Positions 34,287 through 43,871 are shown, counted from the stretch's first letter. The stretch is 64,000 nucleotides of DNA from Actinoplanes sp. DH11 (GCF_020873875.1 NZ_JAHWGU010000014.1:1-64000); one strand, 5' to 3'. Notes: generated by a model from the sequence alone, not told the origin. Numbers and translations are program-made.

Positions 34287-36083
34287 TTAACAACCCTCCG
34301 GGTGCTGGCGGACGGACCACACTTGGAAGGTAGGTCCATCACCGTCGATGTCGATAGATCCGTCGGCACCGGCTTTGACCGGCTCGGCGCCGCCGTACAG
34401 GTTGTCGCCCCACGCGTGCGGGACGAGGCCGGTCACCCGGACCGGCAGACCGGCCGACCGCCGGGCCGCGACCAGCACAGTGTCCGCGGCGGTCTCCCGG
34501 AGGAAGACCAGCACGTCACCGGCGGCGTGCAGCCAGCGCAGGCCGCCGTCCCGAAGCGCCGGCGTGCGGGTCCGCAGCCGCGCCAGGGCGCGATATCTCG
34601 CCAGCGTGCGCATGTCCCAGCCGTCCGGGTCGGCCCAGGGCATCGGGGTACGGGAATGCTCGCCGTTCACCCCGGCCAGGCCGAGCTCGTCACCCGCGAA
34701 GATCATCGGAGTGCCGGGCAGCGTGAGGAGCAGCCCGGCGGCGACCTCCTGCCGATCCGGTCCGCCGACCACGGACCGGATCCGCGGGGTGTCGTGCGAA
34801 CTGAGGATCTGCCACGAGTGGGTCATCGCCCGCCAGGACGTCCGCGCCGAGAACGCCGTCATGGTCGACACCAGGTCGGCCGCGTCCCGGAACGGGATCT
34901 CCCCCGGCACGCCGAGGAAATCCGGGAACGGCAGCTCGTCGGCGCGCAGCCAGCTCCACACCGGGCGGGTGAAACCGGCGTAGTTCATCGTCCCGTGCCA
35001 GCCGTCGGCGTCCAGGTCACCCGTCGCGTCGTGGCCGTGCTCGGCGAGCAGCATCGCGTCCGGGCGGACCTGGTGCACGGCCCGGCGGAGCAGGTTCGCC
35101 ACCTCACGGGTCAGGTCGTCGGCGCCGCGCCGGCCGGTCATGTTCGCCACGTCGATGCGCCAGCCGTCCAGCGCGTACGGCTCGGCCAGCCAATGCTGCG
35201 CCAGCCCGGTGAACCGCCGGCGCAGCTCCGGGCTGCCCCAGTTCAGTTTCGGCAGGCTTGACACGCCGAGCCAGGACTCGTACCCGCCGTCGTCGTCGAA
35301 ATAGTAGAAGTCCCGCTCGGTGCGGAACCACTCGTGCGTGACGCCGGTGTGGTTCGTGGTGAGGTCACCGATGATCCGCAGGCCGCGCGCGTGCGCCGCC
35401 GCGCTCAGCCGGGCCAGCGCCGCGTTCCCGCCGAGGAGCGGGTCCACCGTGCCGAAGTCGGAGCCGTCGTAGCGGTGGTTCGACGCCGACGGGAAGAACG
35501 GCGTCAGATAGAGGGTGTTCGCGCCCAGGCCGGCGACGTGGTCCAGGTGCTCGGCGACCCCGTCCAGGTCACCGCCGTAGAGCTGGGTGGCGGCGAGCGG
35601 TCCGTGCCCCTCGACCGGGGTGTCCCAGTCGCAGCGCACGGCCCAGCCCGGGGTCGGCCGCCCGGCCGCCGCGGCCGAGCGGGCGAACCGGTCCGGGAAG
35701 ATCTGGTAGACGATCGCGTCCCGCGCCCAGGCCGGCGGCGGCGGATGCGCGATCAGCCGGAAGTCCGTGGCGTCCGGCACGTCGTACGAGGTGAGCCCGC
35801 AGCCGGTGAGCCAGCGGACCGCGCCGGTCGCGGTCCGGATCAGGAACCGGTACGGGGTGACCGGATTGCCGGCCACGATCTCCGCACGCCACCACTCGGC
35901 ACCCGCGTCCCGCCGGTCCATCCGCGCCGGGGTGAAGATCGGTTCCCCGTCGCGGACGAACCGGGCATGGATCCGGGAGATCCGGGTGCCGGCCGGCACC
36001 CGGACGAAGACCGAGACCGTCTCGCCGAGCTCGGGTGCCGGGTTAGAGACGTGCAGAGCCGAACCGTCGTGATGTGGGGTCAT
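34287..36083 (-). CDS. Intracellular GH13 glycosidase (maltodextrin/cyclodextrin type)
   Basis: A 598-residue GH13 enzyme without signal peptide. An N-terminal beta domain (about 1-110) precedes the barrel. Catalytic residues are visible in LDGWRIDVANMTG (Asp), AMLLAEHGHD (Glu) and ILSSHDTPRIR (Asp), and the substrate loop is AIVYQIFPDRFARS. This arrangement matches neopullulanases and maltogenic amylases that process imported maltodextrins. It overlaps the malG stop as ATGA, so its production is tied to the transporter. Confidence 0.9.
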   Translation of the reverse strand: MTPHHDGSALHVSNPAPELGETVSVFVRVPAGTRISRIHARFVRDGEPIFTPARMDRRDAGAEWWRAEIVAGNPVTPYRFLIRTATGAVRWLTGCGLTSYDVPDATDFRLIAHPPPPAWARDAIVYQIFPDRFARSAAAAGRPTPGWAVRCDWDTPVEGHGPLAATQLYGGDLDGVAEHLDHVAGLGANTLYLTPFFPSASNHRYDGSDFGTVDPLLGGNAALARLSAAAHARGLRIIGDLTTNHTGVTHEWFRTERDFYYFDDDGGYESWLGVSSLPKLNWGSPELRRRFTGLAQHWLAEPYALDGWRIDVANMTGRRGADDLTREVANLLRRAVHQVRPDAMLLAEHGHDATGDLDADGWHGTMNYAGFTRPVWSWLRADELPFPDFLGVPGEIPFRDAADLVSTMTAFSARTSWRAMTHSWQILSSHDTPRIRSVVGGPDRQEVAAGLLLTLPGTPMIFAGDELGLAGVNGEHSRTPMPWADPDGWDMRTLARYRALARLRTRTPALRDGGLRWLHAAGDVLVFLRETAADTVLVAARRSAGLPVRVTGLVPHAWGDNLYGGAEPVKAGADGSIDIDGDGPTFQVWSVRQHPEGC

Positions 36084-36925
36084 CCCTTCACCGCTCCCGC
36101 GCTGAGCCCTTCGACGATGTAGCGCTGCAGGTACATGAAGACGCCGACGGTCGGGATCGCGGTCAGCAGCGTACCGGCGCAGAAGACCCCGAAGTTGGCG
36201 TTGCGCTCCCCCGCCACCAGGCCGTACAAACCCACCGCCAGCGACTTCGACTCGCTGTCGGTGAGGAACACGTTGGCGATCAGGAACTCGTTGATCGTGC
36301 CGATGAAGGCGAGCAGCCCGGTCACCGCGAGGATCGGCGCGACGAGCGGCAGCAGGATCTTGAAGAAGATCTGCGCGTGCGAGGCGCCGTCCACCACCGC
36401 GGACTCGTCCAGCTCCTTCGGGATGGTGTCGTAGAAGCCCTTCATCAGCCAGGTGTTCACGCCGAGCGCCCCACCGAGGTAGAGCAGGATCATGCCCCAC
36501 CAGGTGTTGAACCCGAACGCCGGCCACAGATCGGTGATCGTGGAGAACATCAGGAAGATCGCCACCACGGCCAGGAACTGCGGGAACATCTGGATCAGCA
36601 GCAGGGACATCAGGCCGATGCGGCGGCCCCGGAAGCGGCGGCGGCTGAAGGCGTACGCGGCCAGCGCGGAGAGGAACACCGAAGCCAGCGCCGCCACACC
36701 GGCGATCACGACCGAGTTGACGAACCAGTGCCCGAAGTTGGTGTCCTGGAACAGCTTCACGAAGTTCCCGGCCGAGGCGCCGGTCGGCACCAGGGTGCTG
36801 GAGGAGAGCGTGCCCAGCGGGTTCAGCGCGGCCGAGAGCACGAAGAGCAGCGGGCCCAGCGCGAACGCCAGCCCCACGAGGCCGACCAGGTGGCGCCAGC
36901 CGACCTGCTTGATCCAGCGCGTCAC
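36080..36925 (-). CDS. malG: Maltose/maltodextrin ABC transporter permease MalG
   Basis: Inner-membrane permease of 281 residues with six predicted helices. The EAA loop that docks the ATPase is seen as DESAVVDGASHAQIFFKILLP. A GTG start overlaps the malF stop (GTGA). No ATPase gene lies here; actinomycetes often share one MsiK ATPase among sugar ABC systems, so it is probably elsewhere (inference). Confidence 0.92.
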   Translation of the reverse strand: MTRWIKQVGWRHLVGLVGLAFALGPLLFVLSAALNPLGTLSSSTLVPTGASAGNFVKLFQDTNFGHWFVNSVVIAGVAALASVFLSALAAYAFSRRRFRGRRIGLMSLLLIQMFPQFLAVVAIFLMFSTITDLWPAFGFNTWWGMILLYLGGALGVNTWLMKGFYDTIPKELDESAVVDGASHAQIFFKILLPLVAPILAVTGLLAFIGTINEFLIANVFLTDSESKSLAVGLYGLVAGERNANFGVFCAGTLLTAIPTVGVFMYLQRYIVEGLSAGAVKG

Positions 36926-38478
36926 GAGTAGACCTCCTCCAACTGCCGGGTCCGGCGGAAACTGACCGTGGAGATGAGCGCGACGATCAGGAAGATGAAG
37001 ATCGAGATGGCGGCCGCGAAGCCGTACTCCGCGCCGGAGGCCCCGAACGCCAGCCGGTACGTGTACGTGATCAGCAGGTCCGTCGCGCCGTTCGTGGTGT
37101 TCTCCGCCGGGAAGGGCGCGCCCTCGGTGGTCAGCCAGATCGCGTTGAAGTTGTTGAAGTTGAACGCGAACGACGAGATCAGCAGCGGGGTCAGCGGAAT
37201 CATCAGCAACGGCAGGGTGACGTTGCGGAAGCTCTGCCAGACGCCGGCGCCGTCCACCTTCGTGGCGTCCAGCAACTCGCCCGGGATGGCCTGCAAGGCA
37301 CCGGTGCTGACCAGGAACATGTACGGGTAACCCAGCCAGAGCTGCACCAGGATGACCGCGATCCGGGCCGAGGCACTGCCGCCGAACCAGTCGACGTCCG
37401 TACCGAAGAGGCTGTTGATCAGACCGAAGTCGGTGTTGAACATGTCCCGCCAGACCAGCAGCATCGCGAACGACGGCATGGCGTACGGCAGGACCAGCAG
37501 GATCCGGTAGAAGTTGCGGCCGCGGACCCGGCTGGAGTGCAGGGCCAGGGCGATGAACAGGCCCAGGACGAACGTGAAGCCGGTGGAGGCGATCGCGAAG
37601 GCGAAATTCCAGACCAGGGTACGCAGGAACGGGCCGGAGATGGCGTCGTCGGTGAGCGCCCGGGTGAAGTTGGACAGCCCGACGCCGACCTTCCAGCCCT
37701 GTGCCAGCCGCTCCCCGTCGGCCGCGACGAACGCACCCTCGCTCTCGTCGGCCCGCCAGGTCCGGCCGGTGGCCGTGTCCCGGATGCTGTCCGAGGCGGC
37801 GTCGTAGGCGCGACCGGCCACCCCCTCGTAGGCGCGGGACAACCCGGACGAGCGGATCGCGCCACCCGCGGTCGGCACCGTGAAGTCGGTGATCTCCTGG
37901 CTGCGGGCGCTCGCCTGCCCCGCGGTGAGCACCGTGAGACCCTCGGCCGCGGTGACCTTGCCGGCCGGGGTCACGGTCACCGCGCCGGCCGGCTTGAGGC
38001 CCTCGGCGTCACCGATCGAGACCGCCTTCGTGGCCGGGTCGGTGATCAGGAAGACGATCGGGCCGGTGGCCGGGTCGCCCTGGGTCGCGATCGAGAGGGC
38101 GTACTCCGTCGAACCGGGGACCCGGGTGACCGAGGACGTCTGGATCGCGACGATCGCGTCCTGTTTGCTGCCCCGGTGACCGTCACCGAAGTTGGTGAAC
38201 GCCGTACTGGCCGTGTAGAGCACCGGGAACAGCTGGAAGACCACCAGGAACAGCGTGCCGGGGACGAGGTACTTCGCCGGGATGTGCCGCGGGGACAGGT
38301 AGACGTAGAGCAGCGCCGCGGTCGTCGCGACCAGGATGCCCAGGCCGATCCACTGCTCCTCGGCGATCAGCGGGAAGGCGGCCCAGACCGCGAACGCCAC
38401 CGACAGGCCGAGCAGCAGGATCTTGGCGAACTGACCGGCCAGGCCGGTCCTTCCCGGCCCTCCGAGCTTCGACGTCAT
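36922..38478 (-). CDS. malF: Maltose/maltodextrin ABC transporter permease MalF
   Basis: Permease of 518 residues, close to the enteric MalF length. It has hydrophobic segments near the N-terminus (about 18-65 and 75-97) and a large hydrophilic insert between about 105 and 270, like the MalF extracytoplasmic loop that contacts the binding protein. A six-helix permease core follows, with the EAA loop ELLDATKVDGAGVWQSFRNVTLPLL. It lies between malE (19-nt gap) and malG (4-nt overlap). Confidence 0.92.
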   Translation of the reverse strand: MTSKLGGPGRTGLAGQFAKILLLGLSVAFAVWAAFPLIAEEQWIGLGILVATTAALLYVYLSPRHIPAKYLVPGTLFLVVFQLFPVLYTASTAFTNFGDGHRGSKQDAIVAIQTSSVTRVPGSTEYALSIATQGDPATGPIVFLITDPATKAVSIGDAEGLKPAGAVTVTPAGKVTAAEGLTVLTAGQASARSQEITDFTVPTAGGAIRSSGLSRAYEGVAGRAYDAASDSIRDTATGRTWRADESEGAFVAADGERLAQGWKVGVGLSNFTRALTDDAISGPFLRTLVWNFAFAIASTGFTFVLGLFIALALHSSRVRGRNFYRILLVLPYAMPSFAMLLVWRDMFNTDFGLINSLFGTDVDWFGGSASARIAVILVQLWLGYPYMFLVSTGALQAIPGELLDATKVDGAGVWQSFRNVTLPLLMIPLTPLLISSFAFNFNNFNAIWLTTEGAPFPAENTTNGATDLLITYTYRLAFGASGAEYGFAAAISIFIFLIVALISTVSFRRTRQLEEVYS

Positions 38479-38497
38479 GACGTGTTCTTCGCCGTCG

Positions 38498-39751
38498 TTA
38501 CTTGATCTGGCCGGAGATCGTCTTGCCGGCGGCGGTCACGGTCTTCTCCGCGTCCGCGCCACCGATGACCGCGGCCTCGGCCTTGCCGAACGGGTCCCAG
38601 ATGGCGGCCATCTCGGGGATCGCGGGCAACGGCACCGCGTTCTTGCCGGCGTCCACCCACTTCTGCAGGTCCGCGTCGGCACCCTTGACCTGGTCCAGCG
38701 CGGCGGTCAGCGCCGGCGGCCGGGGCTCGGCCTGGTAGAGCGCGACGGCCAGGTCCGGAGTGGTCACGTAGTTGGTGACGAACTCCTGCGCCAGAGCCTT
38801 GTTCTTGCCCTTCGCCGCGACGTAGAACGTCTGCACGCCCAGGAACGGGGTCGCCGCCTTGCCTCCGGCGAAACCGGGGACAGCGCTGATGTCGTACTCG
38901 AGGTTCGCCTTCTTCACGTCGGTGACCGCCCACGGGCCGGAGACCAGGAAGGCGCACTTCTTGCCGGTGAACGTGGCGATCGAGTTCTCCGGGGTGATCG
39001 ACCGCTTGAGCGCGCCGTCACCCTTCTCGCCCAGGGCGCTCAGCTTCGTGAACGCCTCGACCGACTCCGGCTTGCCGACACCCAGGTCCGCCGCGTCGTA
39101 CTCGCCAGCCGCGTTGGTGCCGAACAGGTAACCGCCGGCCGAGCTGTAGAACGGGTACGAGTGGTACGCGTCGCCGTTCTGCCCGACCTGGAGGCACAGG
39201 ATCTCGGAGACCTTCTTCTCGGCCTTGAGCTTCTTGCCGGTCGCGACCAGATCCTCCAGCGTGGCCGGTGCCTCGGGCGCCAGCGCGGTGTTGCGGATCA
39301 GGCCCAGGTTCTCGGTGGCGTACGGGACACCGTAGGTCTGCCCGTTGAACGTGACCGCCTTGACGGCGTTCGCCGCGATGCCGTTCCGCTGCTCGTCACT
39401 GAGCTGCACCGGGTCGATGGCGCCGTTCTGCACCAGGTTGCCGATCCAGTCGTGCGCGCCGACCATCACGTCCGGGCCGCTGCCCTGCTGGGAGGCGGTC
39501 AGGAAGGTGGTCTGCTGGTCCTTCGAGATGGCCTGCACCTTGACGGTCACGCCGTTCTCGGTGCCGAACTTCTCGGCGAACGGCTTGAGCGCCGCGGATC
39601 GCTTGTCATCGGCCCAGATCACCAGTTCGCCGGTGGCCGCGGCCGCCGACGGGGTGTCGCTCGCCGTCTCCTTGGTGTCGTTGCCGCACGCCGCGGTGCC
39701 GACCAGCGCGACCGCGCAGACCGCGATCACACCCGCAGTTCGGATGCGCAT
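38498..39751 (-). CDS. malE: Maltose/maltodextrin-binding lipoprotein MalE
   Basis: Substrate-binding lipoprotein of 417 residues. The signal ends in a lipobox (GTAAC, Cys22), then a Thr/Ala/Ser linker. The family is supported by GELVIWADDKR, GPDVMVGAHDWIGNLV, YGVPYATENLGLIRN and AIPEMAAIWDPFGKAEAAV. AGGAG lies about 9 nt before the ATG at 39751. It is the first gene of the operon and diverges from the LacI regulator. Confidence 0.93.
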   Translation of the reverse strand: MRIRTAGVIAVCAVALVGTAACGNDTKETASDTPSAAAATGELVIWADDKRSAALKPFAEKFGTENGVTVKVQAISKDQQTTFLTASQQGSGPDVMVGAHDWIGNLVQNGAIDPVQLSDEQRNGIAANAVKAVTFNGQTYGVPYATENLGLIRNTALAPEAPATLEDLVATGKKLKAEKKVSEILCLQVGQNGDAYHSYPFYSSAGGYLFGTNAAGEYDAADLGVGKPESVEAFTKLSALGEKGDGALKRSITPENSIATFTGKKCAFLVSGPWAVTDVKKANLEYDISAVPGFAGGKAATPFLGVQTFYVAAKGKNKALAQEFVTNYVTTPDLAVALYQAEPRPPALTAALDQVKGADADLQKWVDAGKNAVPLPAIPEMAAIWDPFGKAEAAVIGGADAEKTVTAAGKTISGQIK

Positions 39752-39875
39752 CGATGATGCTCCTGTCCTTATGGAGGTTCTGCCGCTTCTGTGCCGCGCG
39801 AGAGGCGGCACGGCAGTCGCCGGAGGTTCACACCTGAGGGATCGATAAGGTGTCGTCCTTGTTGCGGGGACGTTA

Positions 39876-39910
39876 GCAAGCACTTGCAGCGAATGGAAGA
39901 GCTTGCATCG
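39876..39910. promoter_or_regulatory. Likely MalR operator between malE and the LacI gene
   Basis: GCAAGCACTTGC (39876-39887) is a near-perfect palindrome (GCAAG-CA-CTTGC). The half-site CTTGCA recurs at 39902-39907. It lies in the 195-nt divergent gap, where a LacI-type repressor would act. Streptomyces MalR is known to use CTTGCA-type sites; the match here is inference from that. Confidence 0.65.
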
Positions 39911-39946
39911 CGCTGGCCGGTAACGGGTCGGCACTACAGTGACAAC

Positions 39947-41002
39947 ATGCGTGCACGGATGGCGGACATCGCCAGGCAAGCCCAGGTCAGCGAGGCGACG
40001 GTTTCGCGCGTCATCAACGACCGCCCCGGCGTATCCGCCGAGACCCGGCAGGCGGTGCTCACCGCCCTCGACGTGCTCGGCTACGAACGCCCCGAGCGGC
40101 TGCGCAAACGCAGCGCCGGCCTGGTCGGACTCGTCGTGCCCGAACTGGACAACCCGATCTTCCCGGCGTTCGCCCAGGTCATCGAGTCGACGCTGGCGCA
40201 GTCCGGGTACACCCCGGTGCTCTGCACGCAGTCACCGGGCGGCGTCACCGAGGACGAATACGTGGAGATGCTGCTCGACCGGCAGGTCAGCGGCATCATC
40301 TTCGTCTCCGGCCTGCACGCCGACACCACGTCCGACCACGAGCGCTACCTGCGCCTGCTGGCCCGCCCCCTGCCCATCGTGCTGGTGAACGGGCACACCG
40401 CCGGCATCGACGCCCCGTTCGTCTCCTGCGACGAACAACTCGCCGGCGACCTCGCCGTCAGCCACCTCGTCGCGCTCGGTCACCGCCGCATCGGCATGAT
40501 CTCCGGCCCGCACCGGTTCACCGCCGTGCAACGCAAACTCGCCGGCTTCCGCTCCGCCACCCAGCGACTCACCGGCGCCTCCGGCTCCGACGTGGACAAA
40601 CTCGTCGAACTCACCCTGTTCGGCGTCGAAGGCGGCGAGGTGGCCGCCGAACGGCTGCTCACCAAGGGCGCGACAGGCATCGTCTGCGGCTCCGACCTGA
40701 TGGCCCTGGGCGCCATCCGGGCAGCCCGCCGGCGCGGCCTCGACGTCCCCGGCGACGTCTCGGTGATCGGCTTCGACGACTCCCCGCTGATGGCCTTCAC
40801 CGATCCACCCCTGACCACCCTGCGCCAGCCGGTAGCGGCCATGGCGGTCGCCGCCGTCCGCTCCCTGGTGGACGACATCAACGGCCACGGCGCACCCAGG
40901 TCGGAGTACCTCTTCCGCCCCGAACTGGTGGTCCGCAACTCCACCGCCGTCGCCCCCGCACCCGCACCCGCCAAGATCCCGGCCGCCTCCTCCGCCGTCT
41001 GA
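39947..41002 (+). CDS. malR: LacI-family regulator of the maltose operon
   Basis: A 351-residue repressor with an N-terminal helix-turn-helix (MADIARQAQVSEATVSRVIN, about 5-24) and hinge. The periplasmic-binding-like effector domain has GLVVPELDNPIFPAFAQVIE, SCDEQLAGDLAVSHL, LGHRRIGMISGP and VSVIGFDDSPLMAF. It is divergent from malE and probably represses it until maltodextrin binds. The C-terminus is an Ala/Pro tail. An ATG four codons downstream (39959) is an alternative start. Confidence 0.92.
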   Translation: MRARMADIARQAQVSEATVSRVINDRPGVSAETRQAVLTALDVLGYERPERLRKRSAGLVGLVVPELDNPIFPAFAQVIESTLAQSGYTPVLCTQSPGGVTEDEYVEMLLDRQVSGIIFVSGLHADTTSDHERYLRLLARPLPIVLVNGHTAGIDAPFVSCDEQLAGDLAVSHLVALGHRRIGMISGPHRFTAVQRKLAGFRSATQRLTGASGSDVDKLVELTLFGVEGGEVAAERLLTKGATGIVCGSDLMALGAIRAARRRGLDVPGDVSVIGFDDSPLMAFTDPPLTTLRQPVAAMAVAAVRSLVDDINGHGAPRSEYLFRPELVVRNSTAVAPAPAPAKIPAASSAV

Positions 41003-41098
41003 CGGTTCTTGCTGCAACTTCTTGCACGTTCTGCCGCTCACCCGCGCCGTACCGATCAAGAGAGCGTGTTCTCCACCTCTTTCAGCGGGTGAGCGCGC

Positions 41099-41310
41099 GC
41101 ATGCTTCCAACCCCTGGGGCGTGCATGCTTTCGCCCCCTTGGGAGCACGCATGCTTCCGACTCCAGGGGGTGCATGCTTTGACGCCGTAGGGCGTGCGCG
41201 TTCCATCCCCTGTGGGGCGTACATGTATCAGCCGCCGTTAGGCTGCGCACGTTCCAGCCCTCCGTAAGGTGCGCTCGTTGCCGCCCTCCGTGCGGTGCGC
41301 ATGTTCAAGC
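41099..41310. repeat. Array of 23-26 nt hairpin-forming units
   Basis: Eight to nine diverged units follow the pattern GCATGCTTCC-n-CCCY-n-GGGGCGT, starting at 41099, 41123, 41149, 41172, 41196, 41221, 41247, 41273 and 41299. Most can fold on themselves (CCC/GGG, GCATGC/GCGTGC). The array lies 97 nt after the regulator stop. From 41311 to 41461 I see nothing. Confidence 0.8.
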
Positions 41311-41461
41311 TCTAGTGAGGGCTGCACGACTGCTGCCTCGCATGCCCCGGCGGCCACTGCCTCCGCGTGACGCCTGTCCGCAGCGAGGCGTTCGACATTG
41401 CAGCGGTCTGACCACCTGGACGGACGCTCCCGGCACCCTCCGGCGCGCCTGCCGCCGAGAA

Positions 41462-41536
41462 GTTGATCTGCTAGCGCTACGAAAACGCTGTGATCATGGG
41501 GTTAAAACCGCGATTTCGCATCGCTAGCAGATCAAC
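41462..41536. repeat. 75-bp palindromic element, copy 3
   Basis: Same 75-bp length and ends. Arms differ at three positions (GCTACGAAAACGC on the left against GATGCGAAATCGC from the right). It lies between the convergent lacI-type and argH genes. Copy 4 is its inverted near-duplicate, and the two share the outer flank ACCGCCGC. Confidence 0.95.
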
Positions 41537-41551
41537 ACCGCCGCCGGGAGG

Positions 41552-41638
41552 CACCGCGCACAGGCACCGCCGCCCGGACGCACCGCGCACAGGCACCGCC
41601 GCCCGGACGCACCGCGCACAGGCACCGCCGCCCGGACG
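41552..41638. repeat. 29-nt tandem repeat, three perfect units
   Basis: Three identical 29-nt units (beginning CACCGCGCACAGGCACC, ending CGGACG) at 41552, 41581 and 41610, with partial units on both sides. They start 16 nt after palindromic copy 3. The direct repeats touch one another with no spacers, so this is not a CRISPR array. Confidence 0.93.
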
Positions 41639-41816
41639 CACCACTGCGGCGCAAGGCACCATCGTGCGGACTCACCAAGGCACCCGCCGCGCGGAGTTAC
41701 TACGTGCGGATCCACTGCAGGTTCGGGGGCGATGGTAGGTTCCGGAGCGACACGGGTTCCGGCGGCGCGCGGCGCGGCCAGGACGGTCGTCTCAGCTGCG
41801 GCCGCCCCGCGACGCC

Positions 41817-41930
41817 TGGATTCCGAAGCGACCCCAGGTTCCCGAGCGACGCTCGGTTCGGAAGCGACGCCAGGTTCCCGAGCGACGCTCGGTTCGGAAG
41901 CGACGCCAGGTTCGGAAGCGACGCCTCGGC
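41817..41930. repeat. 18/36-nt tandem repeat
   Basis: Alternating 18-nt units with core GTTCGGAAGCGACGCCAG and GTTCCCGAGCGACGCTCG make a 36-nt higher-order repeat of about three cycles. From 41931 to the argH stop at 42303 no gene is supported; open frames there are antisense or composed of the repeat. Confidence 0.85.
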
Positions 41931-42302
41931 CGTCGGTCGCGCGACGATCCGCACGCGGTCCACGGGCTTCCCGGCGGCCGCTGGACCCAGCGCTGGCGCT
42001 CCTTGCGCTCCGTTGACGCCGGAATCGGGCAACATCGGCAAGACCTACGCAAGCCTTGCCGCCTTCGCTCAGCGCAGCAACACACGATGTGACAAATCGC
42101 GAACGCCAAGTGACGAATTCGGCGTAGCGCGACGCACCCGGCACCAAGTGATCCATTTCACACCAGAGCCGCCGCCGAGGCAGCTGACCCCGCTGACGCC
42201 CCGGCCCGCCGGTTCAGGGAACCGCAACCAACAGGCACAGCGGGCTGGGCGCTGTCGGATCCCGGGACGGCGATGGCGGCGGCCCACCGCCCCGGGAACA
42301 GG

Positions 42303-43733
42303 TCAGCGGGGAACGACCTTCTCGATGGCCCACTGGCGCCAGGTGTCCAGTTTGTGCTGGACGGTGGCGAGCTGTTCGCGGACCGGGCCCGGGCCGGTCG
42401 AGCCGGGTGTGGTGCGGGCCGCCAGGGCGGACGCCACGGAGAGGACCTCGCGCACGGACGGGTCCAGGTGGTGGCTGACCGTTTTCAGGTCGTCGTCGGT
42501 CAGGTCTTCGAGTTCGCACTCGCGGGCCGAGCAGAGCGCCACCAGCTTGCCGGTGATCTCGTGGGCGTCGCGGAACGGGACGCCCTTGCGGACCAGCCAG
42601 TCGGCGACCTCGGTGGCCAGGGAGAAGCCGACCGGGGCGGCGGCGGCGAGCCGGTCGACGCGGACGGTCATGGTGGAGATCATGCCGGCGAGGGCCGGCA
42701 GCAGCAGTTCGAGGGTGTCGACGGCGTCGAAGGCCGGCTCCTTGTCCTCCTGCATGTCGCGGTCGTAGGTGAGTGGCAGCCCCTTGAGCATGGTCAGCAC
42801 CGCGACCAGGCCGCCGACGAGGCGGCCGCTCTTGCCGCGGGCCAGTTCGGCGATGTCCGCGTTCTTCTTCTGCGGCATGATCGAGGATCCGGTCGCGAAC
42901 GCGTCGTCCAGCTCGACCCAGCCGAACTCGGTGGAGGTCCAGAGGACGACCTCCTCGCCGAGGCGGGACAGGTGCACGCCGAGCAGCGCGGTGATGAAGA
43001 GGAACTCGGCGACGAAGTCGCGGTCGGCGACGGCGTCCATGGAGTTGGGGGCGGGCGCGGTGAAGCCGAGCTCCTTGGCGACGGCGGCCGGGTCGAGCGG
43101 GAGCGACGAACCGGCGAGCGCGCCGCTGCCGAGCGGGCTGATCGCGGTGCGCGCGTCCCAGTCGCGGAGGCGTTCCAGGTCACGCAGCAGGGGCTGCACG
43201 TGGGCGAGCAGCCAGTGGCCGAAGCTGACCGGCTGGGCGTGCTGCACGTGGGTCATGCCGGGCGCCGGGGTGTCGACGTTGCGGGCTGCCTGCTCGGTGA
43301 GCGCGTCGGCGAGTTCGACGACGGCGACGGCGACGCCGCGGGCGTGGTCGCGCAGGTAGAGCCGCAGGTCGGTGGCAACCTGGTCGTTGCGGGACCGGCC
43401 GGCGCGCAGCTTGCCGCCGAGCGAGCCGAGCCGCTCCAGCAGGCCCCGCTCCAGGGCGGTGTGCACGTCCTCGTCCTCGACGGTGGGGCGGAACTCACCG
43501 GCGGCGCAGGCCGACTCCAGGTCGTCCAGCGCGGCAAGCATCTTGCCCAGCTCCTCGGCGTCGAGCAGGCCCGCGTTCGCCAGGACGCGGGCGTGCGCCC
43601 GGGAGGCGAGCAGGTCGTAGGGCGCCAGCCGCCAGTCGAACTGCACGCTGACACTCAGCCGGGCCAGCGCCTCGGCCGGGCCACCCGCGAACCGAGCACC
43701 CCAGAGCCGCGTGGGCTCTTCGCTCTCCGGCAC
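42303..43733 (-). CDS. argH: Argininosuccinate lyase
   Basis: Last step of arginine synthesis: argininosuccinate to arginine plus fumarate. The 476-residue protein has the superfamily signature GSSIMPQKKNAD. Other conserved segments are SRNDQVATDLRLYLRD and MTHVQHAQPVSFGHWLLAH, with the catalytic His in the latter. It starts at a GTG with GGAGAAGG upstream. Unlike the other arg genes it is a separate unit, divergent from dapE, and carries its own candidate ARG box. Confidence 0.95.
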   Translation of the reverse strand: MPESEEPTRLWGARFAGGPAEALARLSVSVQFDWRLAPYDLLASRAHARVLANAGLLDAEELGKMLAALDDLESACAAGEFRPTVEDEDVHTALERGLLERLGSLGGKLRAGRSRNDQVATDLRLYLRDHARGVAVAVVELADALTEQAARNVDTPAPGMTHVQHAQPVSFGHWLLAHVQPLLRDLERLRDWDARTAISPLGSGALAGSSLPLDPAAVAKELGFTAPAPNSMDAVADRDFVAEFLFITALLGVHLSRLGEEVVLWTSTEFGWVELDDAFATGSSIMPQKKNADIAELARGKSGRLVGGLVAVLTMLKGLPLTYDRDMQEDKEPAFDAVDTLELLLPALAGMISTMTVRVDRLAAAAPVGFSLATEVADWLVRKGVPFRDAHEITGKLVALCSARECELEDLTDDDLKTVSHHLDPSVREVLSVASALAARTTPGSTGPGPVREQLATVQHKLDTWRQWAIEKVVPR

Positions 43734-43836
43734 ACCTTCTCCTTGGTTTCTCAGGCGGAACTTGGTCTCTCGAGCAGGAAGTTCCGGCTTCCTGACCCTA
43801 TCGCTGAGGCCGTCACGCGAGGCGCGAGGTCTCGAT

Positions 43837-43848
43837 GCATAAAAATAC
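43837..43848. promoter_or_regulatory. Candidate ARG box between argH and dapE
   Basis: GCATAAAAATAC fits the pattern GCAT-n4-ATGC with one change. It lies in a conspicuous AT-rich island (43835-43870) of the divergent gap. A matching site precedes argC at 52874. ArgR from the same cluster is the expected ligand. This is a pattern match only. Confidence 0.5.
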
Positions 43849-43871
43849 TACCAACATGATAAAGTTGCGCC

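Noticed and set aside
29724..35261. A 1,845-codon plus-strand open frame
   Set aside because: Antisense to the pullulanase and GH13 genes, which have clear catalytic motifs. The plus frame shows only Val/Arg/Gly-rich shadow composition.
41552..41638. Possible CRISPR array of 29-nt repeats
   Set aside because: Repeats are contiguous with no spacers, and no cas genes are in the window. It is a simple tandem repeat.
41704..42768. A 354-codon plus-strand open frame before argH
   Set aside because: Its first part is the translated 18/36-nt repeat and the remainder is antisense to argH.
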